From the NCBI GenBank assembly GCA_964498255.1, contig CAZCGW010000010.1, forward strand, positions 3,271 through 67,270: a stretch of 64,000 nt of DNA. The letters run 5' to 3'. Position numbers and translations under genes: made by a program. Positions within the stretch are counted from its first letter, which is position 1, and every line of letters begins with the position of its first letter. The stretch comes from Fluviibacter sp964498255. GTDB lineage: Bacteria > Pseudomonadota > Gammaproteobacteria > Burkholderiales > Rhodocyclaceae. Positions 40,628 through 49,263 of this stretch are shown here, in pieces. The notes below the pieces were generated by a model that was given only the letters and a program-made list of their open reading frames with translations, ran no database searches and was not told where the DNA came from.

Positions 40628-40899
40628 GGTTGCGTCTCAGGCAATGGCGGATTTTCGCCACGGGCTACTGCGCGGACATAGTCGTGGACATCCTCGGCGG
40701 CAAAGCTAAGCCCGGTGTTATGGGTTTCTTCGCGTGCCGCGTAAGCATCGGCAAGAAAACGCTCTTCAGTTTCAGCGCTGGTAATGGCTTGCTCTATGGC
40801 TTGCACCATAAAAGCATGAGGTGAGAGCCCTTGGTGTTCAGCGGCTAATTGAGCGCGTGCCTTAAGCTCATCGGGTAGTTTGAGCGATGTGGTTGCCAT
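40615..40899 (-). CDS. ribbon-helix-helix antitoxin (ParD/CopG-like)
   Basis: The 94-aa product begins T-T-S-L-K-L-P-D-E-L-K-A-R-A-Q-L-A-A, a ribbon-helix-helix DNA-binding segment, then H-A-F-M-V-Q-A-I-E-Q and an acidic C-terminal part that would wrap the toxin. The start at 40899 has GGAGCC upstream; a longer reading from 40959 would run through the hairpin at 40917-40946 and is rejected. The pair should repress itself. Confidence 0.82.
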   Translation of the reverse strand: MATTSLKLPDELKARAQLAAEHQGLSPHAFMVQAIEQAITSAETEERFLADAYAAREETHNTGLSFAAEDVHDYVRAVARGENPPLPETQPWRK

Positions 40900-40916
40900 A
40901 TCGGTGGCTCCAAAGG

Positions 40917-40946
40917 AGACGGGTGTTACCAGAGTAACACCCGTCT
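40917..40946. terminator. perfect 13-bp hairpin between amt and the ParD-like gene
   Basis: AGACGGGTGTTAC (40917-40929) and its exact complement (40934-40946) with a CAGA loop lie between the end of the ammonium transporter gene and the toxin-antitoxin start, both on the minus strand. It may end amt transcription, although the T-run is poor on that strand, or be an operator for the antitoxin. Confidence 0.55.
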
Positions 40947-40967
40947 TCTTTAAAAACAACTAGCAGA

Positions 40968-42167
40968 TTACAAATCGCGCGTATCCGGTGTCGCAGTAAT
41001 CCGGTGAATAGTGAGGTCGGCGCCGTTGTATTCTTCTTCCTGATCCAGGCGCAGGCCGACGGCCATTTTGAGTGCGCCGTAGACCACCGTGCCGCCCACT
41101 AGAGCCACGACGATGGCGAGGCCAGTCATGATGGCTTGTGCGGCCAGGGAAACGCCGCCAAGGCCGCCTAGCGCTTCTGCGCCGAAGATGCCGGCAGCAA
41201 TGCCACCCCAGGCGCCGCAGAGGCCGTGCAGTGGCCATACGCCCAGTACGTCATCAATCTTCAGGCGGTTTTGTGTGAAGGTGAACGCAAAGACGAACAT
41301 GCCGCCAGCGATCAGGCCAGTCGCCAGGGCGCCCAGCGGATGCATGAGATCCGAACCGGCACAGACGGCAACGAGGCCAGCTAAAGGGCCGTTGTAGGCA
41401 AAGCCCGGGTCATTCTTGCCGGCAATAAGTGCGGCAATGGTGCCACCAGCCATGGCCATCAGCGAGTTGGCTGCAACCAGACCGCTGATCTTGTCGAGGG
41501 TTTGTGCGCTCATCACGTTAAAGCCGAACCATCCCACGGCCAGAATCCAGGCGCCCAGCGCAAGGAAAGGAATCGATGAGGGCGGATGCGCAGCGATAAC
41601 GCCGTTCTTGCCATAACGGCCATGGCGGGCGCCGAGCAACAGCACGGCCGGCAAGGCGATCCAGCCACCCATGGCGTGCACGACCACCGAACCGGCGAAG
41701 TCGTGGAACTCCTGGCCAAAAGTGCCTTTCAGCCATTCCTGAATGCCGTAATGCTGGTTCCAGGCAATGCCTTCAAAGAATGGATAGACAAAGCCAACCA
41801 GCACAAAGGTGGCGGCGAGTTGCGGATTGAACTTGGCGCGCTCGGCGATGCCCCCCGAAATAATTGCAGGGATCGCAGCGGCGAAGGTGAGCAGGAAGAA
41901 GAAGCGGGTGATGTCGTAACCGCTCTTCTCGGCAATCTGGCTGGCGCCAATGAAGAAGTCGGTGCCGTAGGCGACTGTAAAGCCAATGCCAAAGTAGGCG
42001 ACCGTTGATACGGCAAAGTCGGCCAGAATTTTAACCAGGGCGTTAACCTGGTTCTTTTTACGGACCGTCCCGACTTCCAGAAAGGCAAAGCCGGCGTGCA
42101 TAGCGAGCACCATGATGGCGCCGAGCAGGATGAACAGGGTGTCGGAGGCTGTCTTGAGAAGTTCCAT
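40968..42167 (-). CDS. amtB: ammonium transporter (Amt/AmtB family)
   Basis: The 399-aa product has about eleven membrane spans and the Amt blocks D-F-A-G-S-V-V-V-H, W-N-Q-H-Y-G, and L-G-V-W-P-L-H-G-L-C-G-A-W. The twin histidines of the conduction pore are H164 and H314. No cleavable signal peptide is evident, unlike E. coli AmtB. glnK is not adjacent, although amtB and glnK usually are neighbours. No ribosome site is visible before the ATG. A sigma-54 promoter and an NtrC-type site lie upstream, so it should be induced by nitrogen limitation. Confidence 0.95.
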   Translation of the reverse strand: MELLKTASDTLFILLGAIMVLAMHAGFAFLEVGTVRKKNQVNALVKILADFAVSTVAYFGIGFTVAYGTDFFIGASQIAEKSGYDITRFFFLLTFAAAIPAIISGGIAERAKFNPQLAATFVLVGFVYPFFEGIAWNQHYGIQEWLKGTFGQEFHDFAGSVVVHAMGGWIALPAVLLLGARHGRYGKNGVIAAHPPSSIPFLALGAWILAVGWFGFNVMSAQTLDKISGLVAANSLMAMAGGTIAALIAGKNDPGFAYNGPLAGLVAVCAGSDLMHPLGALATGLIAGGMFVFAFTFTQNRLKIDDVLGVWPLHGLCGAWGGIAAGIFGAEALGGLGGVSLAAQAIMTGLAIVVALVGGTVVYGALKMAVGLRLDQEEEYNGADLTIHRITATPDTRDL

Positions 42168-42217
42168 GGGGCATGCGCACAGACAACGTGCGTGAGGATT
42201 GGTAGTGCCCCAGTAAA

Positions 42218-42233
42218 AGCAATTAGTGTGCCA
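42218..42233 (-). promoter_or_regulatory. sigma-54 promoter of the ammonium transporter gene
   Basis: Read on the minus strand, TGGCAC (42233-42228), 5 bp, and TTGCT (42222-42218) give a near-perfect -24/-12 element, 51 bp before the start codon. This predicts RpoN-dependent transcription. Confidence 0.82.
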
Positions 42234-42272
42234 ATTTGGTGCCCCGTTTTATGGGCTTGCAGCGGTGTTTTC

Positions 42273-42287
42273 GCACCAAACCGGTGC
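42273..42287. promoter_or_regulatory. NtrC-type activator site
   Basis: GCACCAAACCGGTGC matches the NtrC consensus GCAC-N7-GTGC and lies about 45 bp upstream of the sigma-54 element. Further GGTGC/GCACC half-sites nearby (42264-42277 and 42284-42300) could form a second weaker site. Confidence 0.65.
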
Positions 42288-42346
42288 GTGTTTTGGTGCG
42301 ATCGCCTCAAAACAGGGCGCAAAGAGGGGGCTGCGCCCAAAGATGG

Positions 42347-42886
42347 TTACAGCACCGTGTCGATGCGTTTGACGATGAGCCAGACGCCGTTGCCCATCAC
42401 CTGGTGCGTTTGTAGCTGAATGATGTCGAAATGCTGGCAAAGCTTGGGCAACCACCAGGAGGTTGGCTTCTGGATCAGATGCGCATTGCGGCCATCGGAT
42501 AGTACTTTGCCGGCCGGCCCCATGTGAATGGAGAAGAAGCCGATTTTGGTGGTGATGCTGGCTAGTTCGGCTATGACGTTATCAATGAGTTCCGGTTCGA
42601 TATGTTCCAGGACGTCGATGCAGCAGACTAGATCGGCAGCCTGGGGTGTGCCGTATTCCGGGAAGGCCGGATCGTAGGGTTTGTAAACCGGATTCATACC
42701 AACCTGGTTGAGCCCAACCAGTAGATTCTTTTTGCCCGCACCATAATCCGACACGCTTTGTGCACCAGATTGTTTGATGAGATCCGCGACCAGCGGCGCA
42801 AATTGAAGCGAGGCCACACCATAGTTAGGATTCTGGTGGAGTTCTTGCTGCAGCTTACGATAGTCTTCGGTGATGGTCTGGCTCAT
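42347..42886 (-). CDS. class I SAM-dependent methyltransferase
   Basis: The 179-aa product has the Rossmann pattern of small methyltransferases: motif I V-S-D-Y-G-A-G-K-K, acidic motif II near P-Y-D-P-A-F, and motif IV L-V-C-C-I-D-V-L-E-H-I-E. The C-terminal part (H-L-I-Q-K-P-T-S-W-W) resembles proteins found in surface-polysaccharide loci. Substrate unknown. It stands between amt and mltA on the same strand, with a weak GAGAT ribosome site. Confidence 0.78.
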   Translation of the reverse strand: MSQTITEDYRKLQQELHQNPNYGVASLQFAPLVADLIKQSGAQSVSDYGAGKKNLLVGLNQVGMNPVYKPYDPAFPEYGTPQAADLVCCIDVLEHIEPELIDNVIAELASITTKIGFFSIHMGPAGKVLSDGRNAHLIQKPTSWWLPKLCQHFDIIQLQTHQVMGNGVWLIVKRIDTVL

Positions 42887-42918
42887 GATGAATCTCGTCG
42901 TCAGTCTCTGGTCTGGGT

Positions 42919-44163
42919 TTAGTCGCGTACTTTATCAGCTGGCACGGCGGCTGGGGGGATCAGCGCCCACATTTGCCCCGCTTGCTTCATGCGTCCGGCC
43001 TCTTTACCGGCCTCGGCACCAAATCCCCAGAAGAAGTCTGCGCGTACAGCGCCCTTGATGGCGCCGCCGGTATCCTGAGCCAGCACGAGGCGTTGCAAGG
43101 GTTTGTTGCTATTCGGGTAGGTGGTGTCTAACCAGACGGGTGCGCCCAGTGGGGTTGCCCGTGGATCAATGGCGATGCTGCGCCCCGGGGTAAGGGGTAC
43201 GCCGAGGGCACCGGGTGGGCCGGCATCCGGATTATTGGGGTCTGTGGGCAGTACGCGGAAGAAGACGTAGCTCGGGTTGGCATTGAGCAGGCTTTGTACT
43301 TTGGCCGGGTTGTTGCGCGCCCAGTTCTGGATGCCCTGCATGGAGGCGGTGTCTTTTGTGAGCGCGCCTTGCTTGATGAGTACGCTGCCAATGCTCTGGT
43401 AGGGTTGGCCATTCTGATCGGCGTAGCCCACGCGTAAGCGACTGCCGTCCGGCATTTGTACGCGCCCCGATCCCTGTATTTGCAGGAAGAAGAGTTCGAT
43501 CGCGTCATCCACCCAGGCGAGTGTTTTTGTATTCATACGTGCCGGGTCTGCGTCGATTTGTTCACGTGTCCAGTAGGGCACGACTTTGTTGCCATCGGCG
43601 ATGCGGCCACGCACACGCTTGCCCTTGAGCTCCGGAAACAGGTCGCCCAGTTCGATGGTCAGTAGATTCGGCGGCGTGCCATAAATCGGATAACGGGCTT
43701 TGCTGGTTTGCTCTTTAGCGCCCTGCAGGAGCGGCTCGTAGTAACCGGTAAAGAGGCCGTTGCTGGCGCCATCATTTTGTACGAGCTGATAGGGTTTGTA
43801 GTACTTCTGATAATAGGCGCGCAGCTCCCCGGGGTCTTTACGCTGCGCATCGCTCAGTGCTTTTGCGGCACCACAGGCATCTTGCCAGGCAGGCTTTTTG
43901 CCCAGCGCATTACAGCTTTGCAGTTGTGCCGGAAAGGCTTCGACGAGGGTTTTGTCATCAGACCAGCCGGGTAGATCAGACCAGTTAGCTTGTTTGAGCG
44001 GCTTGATAATCTGCACAGCAGCGGCCGGCTTTTCAGCTTCTTTGCACGGCGGGCATTCGGTAGTGGCGCAGCCAGCCAGAAATGTTGCGGCAACGCTGGC
44101 GGCAAGTAGGCCAAGACCGGGAAATACAGTATGGTGTGCGGTATGGAAATTCGGTCGAGTCAT
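42919..44163 (-). CDS. mltA: membrane-bound lytic murein transglycosylase A
   Basis: MltA cuts glycan strands of peptidoglycan to 1,6-anhydro ends. The 414-aa product has a lipobox F-L-A-G-C with cysteine 32, the MltA barrel domain (F-T-G-Y-Y-E-P, R-Y-P-I-Y-G-T-P), and the C-terminal 3D domain with the aspartates in A-Q-D-T-G-G-A-I and R-A-D-F-F-W-G. The start at 44163 gives a signal of fair length; the reading from 44214 adds a poorly supported extension. The gene is divergent from the Nudix gene. Confidence 0.93.
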   Translation of the reverse strand: MTRPNFHTAHHTVFPGLGLLAASVAATFLAGCATTECPPCKEAEKPAAAVQIIKPLKQANWSDLPGWSDDKTLVEAFPAQLQSCNALGKKPAWQDACGAAKALSDAQRKDPGELRAYYQKYYKPYQLVQNDGASNGLFTGYYEPLLQGAKEQTSKARYPIYGTPPNLLTIELGDLFPELKGKRVRGRIADGNKVVPYWTREQIDADPARMNTKTLAWVDDAIELFFLQIQGSGRVQMPDGSRLRVGYADQNGQPYQSIGSVLIKQGALTKDTASMQGIQNWARNNPAKVQSLLNANPSYVFFRVLPTDPNNPDAGPPGALGVPLTPGRSIAIDPRATPLGAPVWLDTTYPNSNKPLQRLVLAQDTGGAIKGAVRADFFWGFGAEAGKEAGRMKQAGQMWALIPPAAVPADKVRD

Positions 44164-44231
44164 GGCCAAGGCAAGTGAAGTGTGACGTGAAAAATACAGA
44201 GAACAATGTGGCAAGTATACCGAGAGAAAAC

Positions 44232-45224
44232 GTGGCTGAGGCTCAGGCCTTGGTGGTTTCTGGCGCCCAGATTGAGGCGAAGCTGACGCGCGTTTCGGCC
44301 GCGGTCATTGTGCGAAATGAAGGCACGGAATATCTGTTGGCGCAGCGCCCGCCTGGCAAAGCTTATGCGGGGTATTGGGAATTTCCCGGGGGCAAGGTTG
44401 AGGCCGGAGAAACTTTTGACGATGCGCTGGTGCGTGAGCTGCAGGAAGAACTGGGTATTACCGTCACAGCGATGACGCCCTGGGTGACGCGTCACTTTGT
44501 GTACCCGCATGCCCGTGTTGAGATCCGGTTTTTTCGTGTGACGGCCTGGGAAGGTACGTTGCATCCGCATGAGCACACGGACACCGCCTGGTTAGAGACG
44601 GGTGCTATGGCGGGCGGCAAAGATCTGGATGCTATGCCGGTAAGCCCGGTGCTGCCCGCCAATACGCCGATTTTACGGGCGTTAGCGTTACCGGAGGTTT
44701 ATGCCCTAATCAATGCGAGCGATACTGGCGTAGCGGATGAGTTGGCGCGTCTCGAACGTGCGCGGCCGATGTTGGTGCAAGTGCGTGAGAAGTCTCTGGA
44801 TACGCAGCAACGATTGGATTTTGCACGTGACGTTGTGGCGCGGGTGCACAGCTATGGTGGCCATGTGCTTTTGAACGGTAGCGTGGAAGAGGCGCTGGCG
44901 GTAGGTGCGGATGGTGTGCATCTGCCTGCGGCGGCGTTAATGGCTTGCGAACAGCGCCCTGATTTGCCGTTGGTGTTTGCTTCGTGCCACTCACCTGCAG
45001 AGTTACGGAAAGCCAGTGCGCTGGCGCTGGATGCCGTGGTGCTGGGTTCGGTTAATGCAACGCCCACTCACCCGGGGCAATTGCCCTTGGGCTGGGCAGG
45101 CTTTGCCGAACTGATTGAAGGCTATGCATTGCCTGTTTATGCCATTGGCGGCATGCAACACGGCGATGTAGTTGAGGCGAAAGCAGTGAGCGCCCAGGGC
45201 GTGGCGATGATGCGGGGCTGGTAA
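44232..45224 (+). CDS. Nudix hydrolase fused to a thiamine phosphate synthase-like domain
   Basis: The 330-aa product has an N-terminal MutT domain: the Nudix box begins at G54 with E60, R68-E69 and E72-E73 and ends at G75. The C-terminal half (from residue 175) is a TenI/ThiE-like barrel (V-Q-V-R-E-K, G-A-D-G-V-H-L, A-I-G-G-M). This fusion is common in beta- and gammaproteobacteria and is usually named MutT; it is thought to clean oxidised dGTP. Start is uncertain: GTG 44232 follows GAGAG, and GTG or other starts further upstream remain open. The next block (yacG-zapD-coaE) is convergent. Confidence 0.88.
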   Translation: MAEAQALVVSGAQIEAKLTRVSAAVIVRNEGTEYLLAQRPPGKAYAGYWEFPGGKVEAGETFDDALVRELQEELGITVTAMTPWVTRHFVYPHARVEIRFFRVTAWEGTLHPHEHTDTAWLETGAMAGGKDLDAMPVSPVLPANTPILRALALPEVYALINASDTGVADELARLERARPMLVQVREKSLDTQQRLDFARDVVARVHSYGGHVLLNGSVEEALAVGADGVHLPAAALMACEQRPDLPLVFASCHSPAELRKASALALDAVVLGSVNATPTHPGQLPLGWAGFAELIEGYALPVYAIGGMQHGDVVEAKAVSAQGVAMMRGW

Positions 45225-45254
45225 TCTGAAGCTGGGGCGCAGCGCGTTGCGCCG

Positions 45255-45488
45255 TTATTGTTCTGTTGGCGGGGTGTTATCGTCCGTAAGCCCCTGATCG
45301 TTTTCCTGCACGGGGATTCGGTAAGACTCGTTGGCCCAGGCGCCCAGGTCGATCATTTTGCAGCGCTCGGAGCAGAATGGACGCCATTTGTTCTCTGGAC
45401 TAAACGGCGATAAAGCACCGCAATGCGGGCAAGGGACTTTCGTGCTCACGGGTTTAGATGGCGCAGAAGGTGAGGTCGAAGCGTACAT
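45255..45488 (-). CDS. yacG: DNA gyrase inhibitor YacG, zinc protein
   Basis: The 77-aa product has four zinc cysteines, C20, C23, C39 and C43 (C-P-H-C and F-C-S-E-R-C), then M-I-D-L-G-A-W-A, the YacG signature. YacG binds GyrB and blocks DNA binding by gyrase. It overlaps the end of zapD by 35 bp and has AGGTGG before the start. The order coaE-zapD-yacG is conserved in proteobacteria. Confidence 0.93.
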   Translation of the reverse strand: MYASTSPSAPSKPVSTKVPCPHCGALSPFSPENKWRPFCSERCKMIDLGAWANESYRIPVQENDQGLTDDNTPPTEQ

Positions 45489-46275
45489 CGCGTTCCACCT
45501 GGCGCGGACGCTGGTGGAAATCGGTTTCCATGAAACGTAGGTTCAGTGCGTATTTGTTGGCGCTGGTTTCTGGCGTGATCATGGCATCGTGAATGCGGAT
45601 GCGCAGCATTTGTGCGTTTACGCCGGCGAGGGTACGCTGGTAGCTGCCACGGGAAGCCGTATAGGCTTCTGGCGAACCGCTGTCGCGCAGCAGGTGAAGC
45701 ACGATAGCCAGGCCGTCACGCAGCGGCAGGAAAGGCTCCAGCCAGGTTTGCAGATCACGCTGACGCTGGGCGGTGGGTTGATTCAGCCAGAGGTGATACG
45801 ACGGAATGTCGAATTCACTCAGGCCGCCCGGAATCATCGAACGATTCTTGACCGAGATGAGCCACTCGTTGTCACGCAGATGCTGACCGAGTTTGCCGGT
45901 GAGTGCGTGCAAAAGGTTCAGCGCTTCGGAAATCTCGTTGAGCGCCGCATCAAGGGCTTCTGAAGATATGTTCGGGTTGTCGCGGAAGGCCATTAACACC
46001 TGACGCTGGCGTTCCAGTTCTTGGAGAAGCTCCGACTTCAGATCCGGGCGCGCAACTTCCAGAATTTCAAAGAGCACCGTCAGCGCGGCGTGGTGGTCGT
46101 GAATATCGGGCGCACCAAGATAGTGAGCCATACGCGCGAACAGATCTTCAAGCCGCAACAGGGCCCGAATGCGTTCGGTAAGCGGATATTCGTAGATCAG
46201 CACGATAGGGGTGTGTTTGACCTGAAGTGGCGCCGAAATGGCAGATTCTTCGAATAATAGCCCTATTTGCTCCAT
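45454..46275 (-). CDS. zapD: cell division protein ZapD
   Basis: ZapD binds the FtsZ C-terminal tail and bundles filaments. The 273-aa product has the family core Y-E-Y-P-L-T-E-R-I-R-A-L-L-R-L-E-D-L-F, H-D-H-H-A-A-L, and L-S-E-F-D-I-P-S-Y-H-L-W-L. The N-terminal 25 residues before V-L-I-Y-E-Y are longer than usual, and a GTG nearer the core could be the real start; ATG 46275 lies 3 bp after the coaE stop. The C-terminal beta part reads D-V-R-F-D-L-T-F-C. Confidence 0.9.
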   Translation of the reverse strand: MEQIGLLFEESAISAPLQVKHTPIVLIYEYPLTERIRALLRLEDLFARMAHYLGAPDIHDHHAALTVLFEILEVARPDLKSELLQELERQRQVLMAFRDNPNISSEALDAALNEISEALNLLHALTGKLGQHLRDNEWLISVKNRSMIPGGLSEFDIPSYHLWLNQPTAQRQRDLQTWLEPFLPLRDGLAIVLHLLRDSGSPEAYTASRGSYQRTLAGVNAQMLRIRIHDAMITPETSANKYALNLRFMETDFHQRPRQVERDVRFDLTFCAI

Positions 46276-46278
46276 TTG

Positions 46279-46935
46279 TTACACGCAAATAGGGTTTTTA
46301 TCGCTATTTTCGGCGCTATTGGCCAGTGCTAGATAGCGTTGGTGGATCTGGTTCAGTTGTTCGTCGCGCTGCTCGGGCCTGCCGCTATTGTCTAGAACCT
46401 CGGTAGCGAGACTGAGGCGTTCGTCTCTGGGGGCTTGTGCCTGCAGAACGAGATCGGCCAGTTCTTCAGGTAGATTGCCGCGTGCCAGGAGACGTTGTTT
46501 CTGGATGTCCGGTGGGCAATCGACGACGAGCACGCGGTCGGCCTGTTCGCGCAGGAAACCGGTTTCGGCAAATAAGGGGACGTCTGCAACGACATAAGGG
46601 GAGGTTGCTGCTGCGATGGCTGCGATGGCCTGTCGCCGGATCATCGGGTGCAGAATTTGTTCGAGTCGCGTTTTTTGATCGGGATCGTTAAAGACGATGT
46701 CGCGCAGCGCTGCGCGATCAAGTGTGCCGTCTGCGGCGAATATGCCGTCACCAAAAATTTGTCGTAATGCTGGTAGGGCAAGGCCATTGGGCGCCGTTAG
46801 TGCATGGGCAATGGCATCGGTATCAATGACATCAATGCCGTGTTGACGAAGGCGCTGTGCAATCGTGGATTTTCCGGTGGCGATACCGCCCGTCAGGATG
46901 ACCAGCGGCCGGCCGATGGTCAGATTCTGGGTCAT
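46279..46935 (-). CDS. coaE: dephospho-CoA kinase CoaE
   Basis: CoaE makes the last step of coenzyme A synthesis. The 218-aa product has the P-loop G-G-I-A-T-G-K-S-T at 16-24, D-T-D-A-I-A-H, and a lid with H-P-M-I-R and V-P-L-F-A-E-T-G. The start at 46935 overlaps the proB stop (ATGA); the longer frame from 47016 lies within proB. A prepilin peptidase gene often beside coaE is absent here. Confidence 0.93.
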   Translation of the reverse strand: MTQNLTIGRPLVILTGGIATGKSTIAQRLRQHGIDVIDTDAIAHALTAPNGLALPALRQIFGDGIFAADGTLDRAALRDIVFNDPDQKTRLEQILHPMIRRQAIAAIAAATSPYVVADVPLFAETGFLREQADRVLVVDCPPDIQKQRLLARGNLPEELADLVLQAQAPRDERLSLATEVLDNSGRPEQRDEQLNQIHQRYLALANSAENSDKNPICV

Positions 46936-48065
46936 ACGATGACGAGGTTGTCCCGGTGGATCAGTTCGGGTGCATCCAGATAGCCGAGGCGTTGTTCGAT
47001 CTCTGAACTCGGGCAACCGGCAATGCGGCGTGCTTCGCTGCTGGCATAGTTGCTGAGACCGCGGGCGATTTCATTACCAGCTTCATCCAGGCAGGCGACC
47101 ACAGCGCCGCGCTCGAATTCACCCTCGACCAGGGTCACGCCAACAGGCAATAGGCTGCTGCCAGCACGTAGAGCTTTGCTGGCGCCGGCATCCAGTTGGA
47201 TGCGGCCGGCGAGCTGTAGATGATCAGCCAGCCACTGCTTGCGTGCCGCCAGCGGTGGCTGGCTGGCAATGAGCAGCGTGCCGAGTTGTTTGCCCTGTAA
47301 GAGCCGGGGCAATGCATTGGGCGCACGACCACTGGCAATGACCGTATGCGCACCGCTACGTGCGGCACGCTTGGCGGCCCAGATTTTGGTGATCATGCCG
47401 CCGGTGCCGACATGGGTGCCGCTGCCGCCGGCCATACGTTCATATTGTTCGTCGCCGGCGGCACCTTGTTCTACCAGTGTGGCTGAGGCGTCTTTGCGTG
47501 GATCGGCTGTGTACAGGCCTTCCTGATCCGTCAGGATGACCAAGGCGTCGGCCTCGATCAGGTTGGCGACGAGTGCGCCCAGCGTATCGTTGTCACCAAA
47601 GCGGATTTCATCGGTGGCAACGGTGTCGTTTTCGTTGATGATGGGGAGTACGCCGAGATCGAGCAGGGTGCTGATGGTGGCACGGGCATTAAGATAACGC
47701 GTGCGGTCGGCCAGGTCTTCGTGTGTGAGCAGAATCTGCGCCGTGCGGATGCCGTGGGCGCCAAAAGCTTGCTGGTAGGTTTGCGCCAGACCCATCTGAC
47801 CAACGGCGGCTGCCGCCTGGAGTTCAGGGATACTCCCTGGCCGTTTGCTCCAACCCAGTTGTTGCATGCCACAGGCAATGGCACCGGAGGAGACCAGCAG
47901 AATCCGGCGGCCATTAGCTGCCAGCTCGGCGAGTTGTTGCGCCCAGCTGTTGATGGCATCCAGGTCCAGCCCGGTGCCATTGTTGGTGATAAGCGCGCTG
48001 CCGATCTTAACGACCAGAGTGCGGGCATCAACCAGGGGTTGGCGGGCAGCAACGCAGTGGGTCAC
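46932..48065 (-). CDS. proB: glutamate 5-kinase ProB
   Basis: ProB phosphorylates glutamate in the first step of proline synthesis. The 377-aa product has the amino acid kinase domain (V-V-K-I-G-S-A-L, S-S-G-A-I-A-C-G, I-N-E-N-D-T-V, F-G-D-N-D-T-L) and a C-terminal PUA domain (S-S-L-L-P-V-G-V, then R-G-L-S-N-Y-A-S-S-E). It starts with GTG at 48065 overlapping the obgE stop. The obgE-proB-coaE overlaps suggest one transcript. Confidence 0.94.
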   Translation of the reverse strand: MTHCVAARQPLVDARTLVVKIGSALITNNGTGLDLDAINSWAQQLAELAANGRRILLVSSGAIACGMQQLGWSKRPGSIPELQAAAAVGQMGLAQTYQQAFGAHGIRTAQILLTHEDLADRTRYLNARATISTLLDLGVLPIINENDTVATDEIRFGDNDTLGALVANLIEADALVILTDQEGLYTADPRKDASATLVEQGAAGDEQYERMAGGSGTHVGTGGMITKIWAAKRAARSGAHTVIASGRAPNALPRLLQGKQLGTLLIASQPPLAARKQWLADHLQLAGRIQLDAGASKALRAGSSLLPVGVTLVEGEFERGAVVACLDEAGNEIARGLSNYASSEARRIAGCPSSEIEQRLGYLDAPELIHRDNLVIV

Positions 48066-49180
48066 GATGCATCATCCTCGTCTTCATCGATGAAGACCGT
48101 TTCGCCATCGGGCATGACGTCACGCACATCATGTTCGGTATGTACGGGCAATGCCGGTGGCATGGCATCCAGCGCATCCTGTATTGCAAAAATCAGTGGC
48201 TTGGTGCCGTCACCGGTAATCGCAGCGATGGCGAAGTGGCGCTCGGCTTTGCCTTTAGCTTTCTTGAACTTCTTCAAGAAGTCGTCGATGCGCTTCTGGC
48301 GTTCTTCTTCGGGAATCAGATCCAGCTTGTTGAGGATGAGCCAGCGGGGTTTTGCAGCCAGCGTCGGGTCGTATTTTTCGAGCTCGGCGGCAATAGCGAT
48401 AGCATCATGGACCGGGTCGGCCTCGGGGTCGAAGGGCGCTAGATCGACCAGGTGCATGATCAGGCGCGTGCGGGCCAGGTGGCGCAGGAAGCGGTGGCCG
48501 AGGCCGGCGCCTTCAGCAGCCCCTTCGATCACGCCGGGAATATCGGCAATGACGAAGCTACGGTTTTCATCGGTACGGACAACCCCCAGATTGGGGTGCA
48601 GCGTAGTAAACGGGTAGTCGGCGACTTTGGGCTTGGCAGCTGAGACCGAGCGGATGAAGGTGCTCTTGCCGGCATTGGGTAAGCCCAGTAGGCCGACATC
48701 AGCGAGCACCTTGAGTTCCAGTTTGAGCATGCGCTCTTCGCCGGGCGAACCCCGGGTAAATTGGCGGGGAGCTCGATTGATGCTGGACTTGAAGTGAATG
48801 TTGCCAAGGCCGCCACGGCCGCCCTGGGCGACGAGTACTTTTTTGCCGTCTTCATTCATGTCGTGCAGGACGACACCGGTTTCGTAGTCAGAAATGACGG
48901 TGCCGACGGGCAATCGCAGGGTGATGTCTTCGGCGCCAGCGCCATAACACTCGGCGCTCATGCCGTTCTGGCCGTTGCGCGCCAGGAATTTGCGGGTGTA
49001 ACGATATTCGACCAGGGTGTTGATGTTGCGGTCGGCAATGGCCCAGACGCTGCCGCCTTTGCCACCGTCGCCACCGCTAGGACCGCCACGGGGAACATAT
49101 TTTTCGCGGCGGAATGCGGCACAGCCATCGCCGCCCTTGCCGGCCATGACTTCGATACGCGCTTCATCAATAAATTTCAT
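48062..49180 (-). CDS. obgE: Obg-family GTPase ObgE/CgtA
   Basis: ObgE is a ribosome-associated GTPase linked to 50S assembly and stress. The 372-aa product has the glycine-rich Obg domain (K-G-G-D-G-C-A-A-F-R-R-E, G-G-P-S-G-G-D-G-G-K-G-G), then the G domain with G-L-P-N-A-G-K-S-T (near 170), D-I-P-G-V-I-E-G-A and N-K-L-D. The C-terminal tail is acidic and short (D-E-D-E-D-D). It follows rplU-rpmA in the usual order. Confidence 0.95.
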   Translation of the reverse strand: MKFIDEARIEVMAGKGGDGCAAFRREKYVPRGGPSGGDGGKGGSVWAIADRNINTLVEYRYTRKFLARNGQNGMSAECYGAGAEDITLRLPVGTVISDYETGVVLHDMNEDGKKVLVAQGGRGGLGNIHFKSSINRAPRQFTRGSPGEERMLKLELKVLADVGLLGLPNAGKSTFIRSVSAAKPKVADYPFTTLHPNLGVVRTDENRSFVIADIPGVIEGAAEGAGLGHRFLRHLARTRLIMHLVDLAPFDPEADPVHDAIAIAAELEKYDPTLAAKPRWLILNKLDLIPEEERQKRIDDFLKKFKKAKGKAERHFAIAAITGDGTKPLIFAIQDALDAMPPALPVHTEHDVRDVMPDGETVFIDEDEDDAS

Positions 49181-49198
49181 ACGAACTCTGCTAAAGAA

Positions 49199-49226
49199 AA
49201 AGCCCTACCGGTAAGGATAGGGCTTT
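49199..49226 (-). terminator. terminator or attenuator between rpmA and obgE
   Basis: A 9-bp stem (49199-49207 with 49218-49226) with a 10-nt loop is followed on the minus strand by a T-run. It may reduce read-through from the ribosomal protein genes into obgE. Confidence 0.75.
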
Positions 49227-49263
49227 AATGTGCCGGCGGGCAAGTTGCCCGGCCAGACACGAA

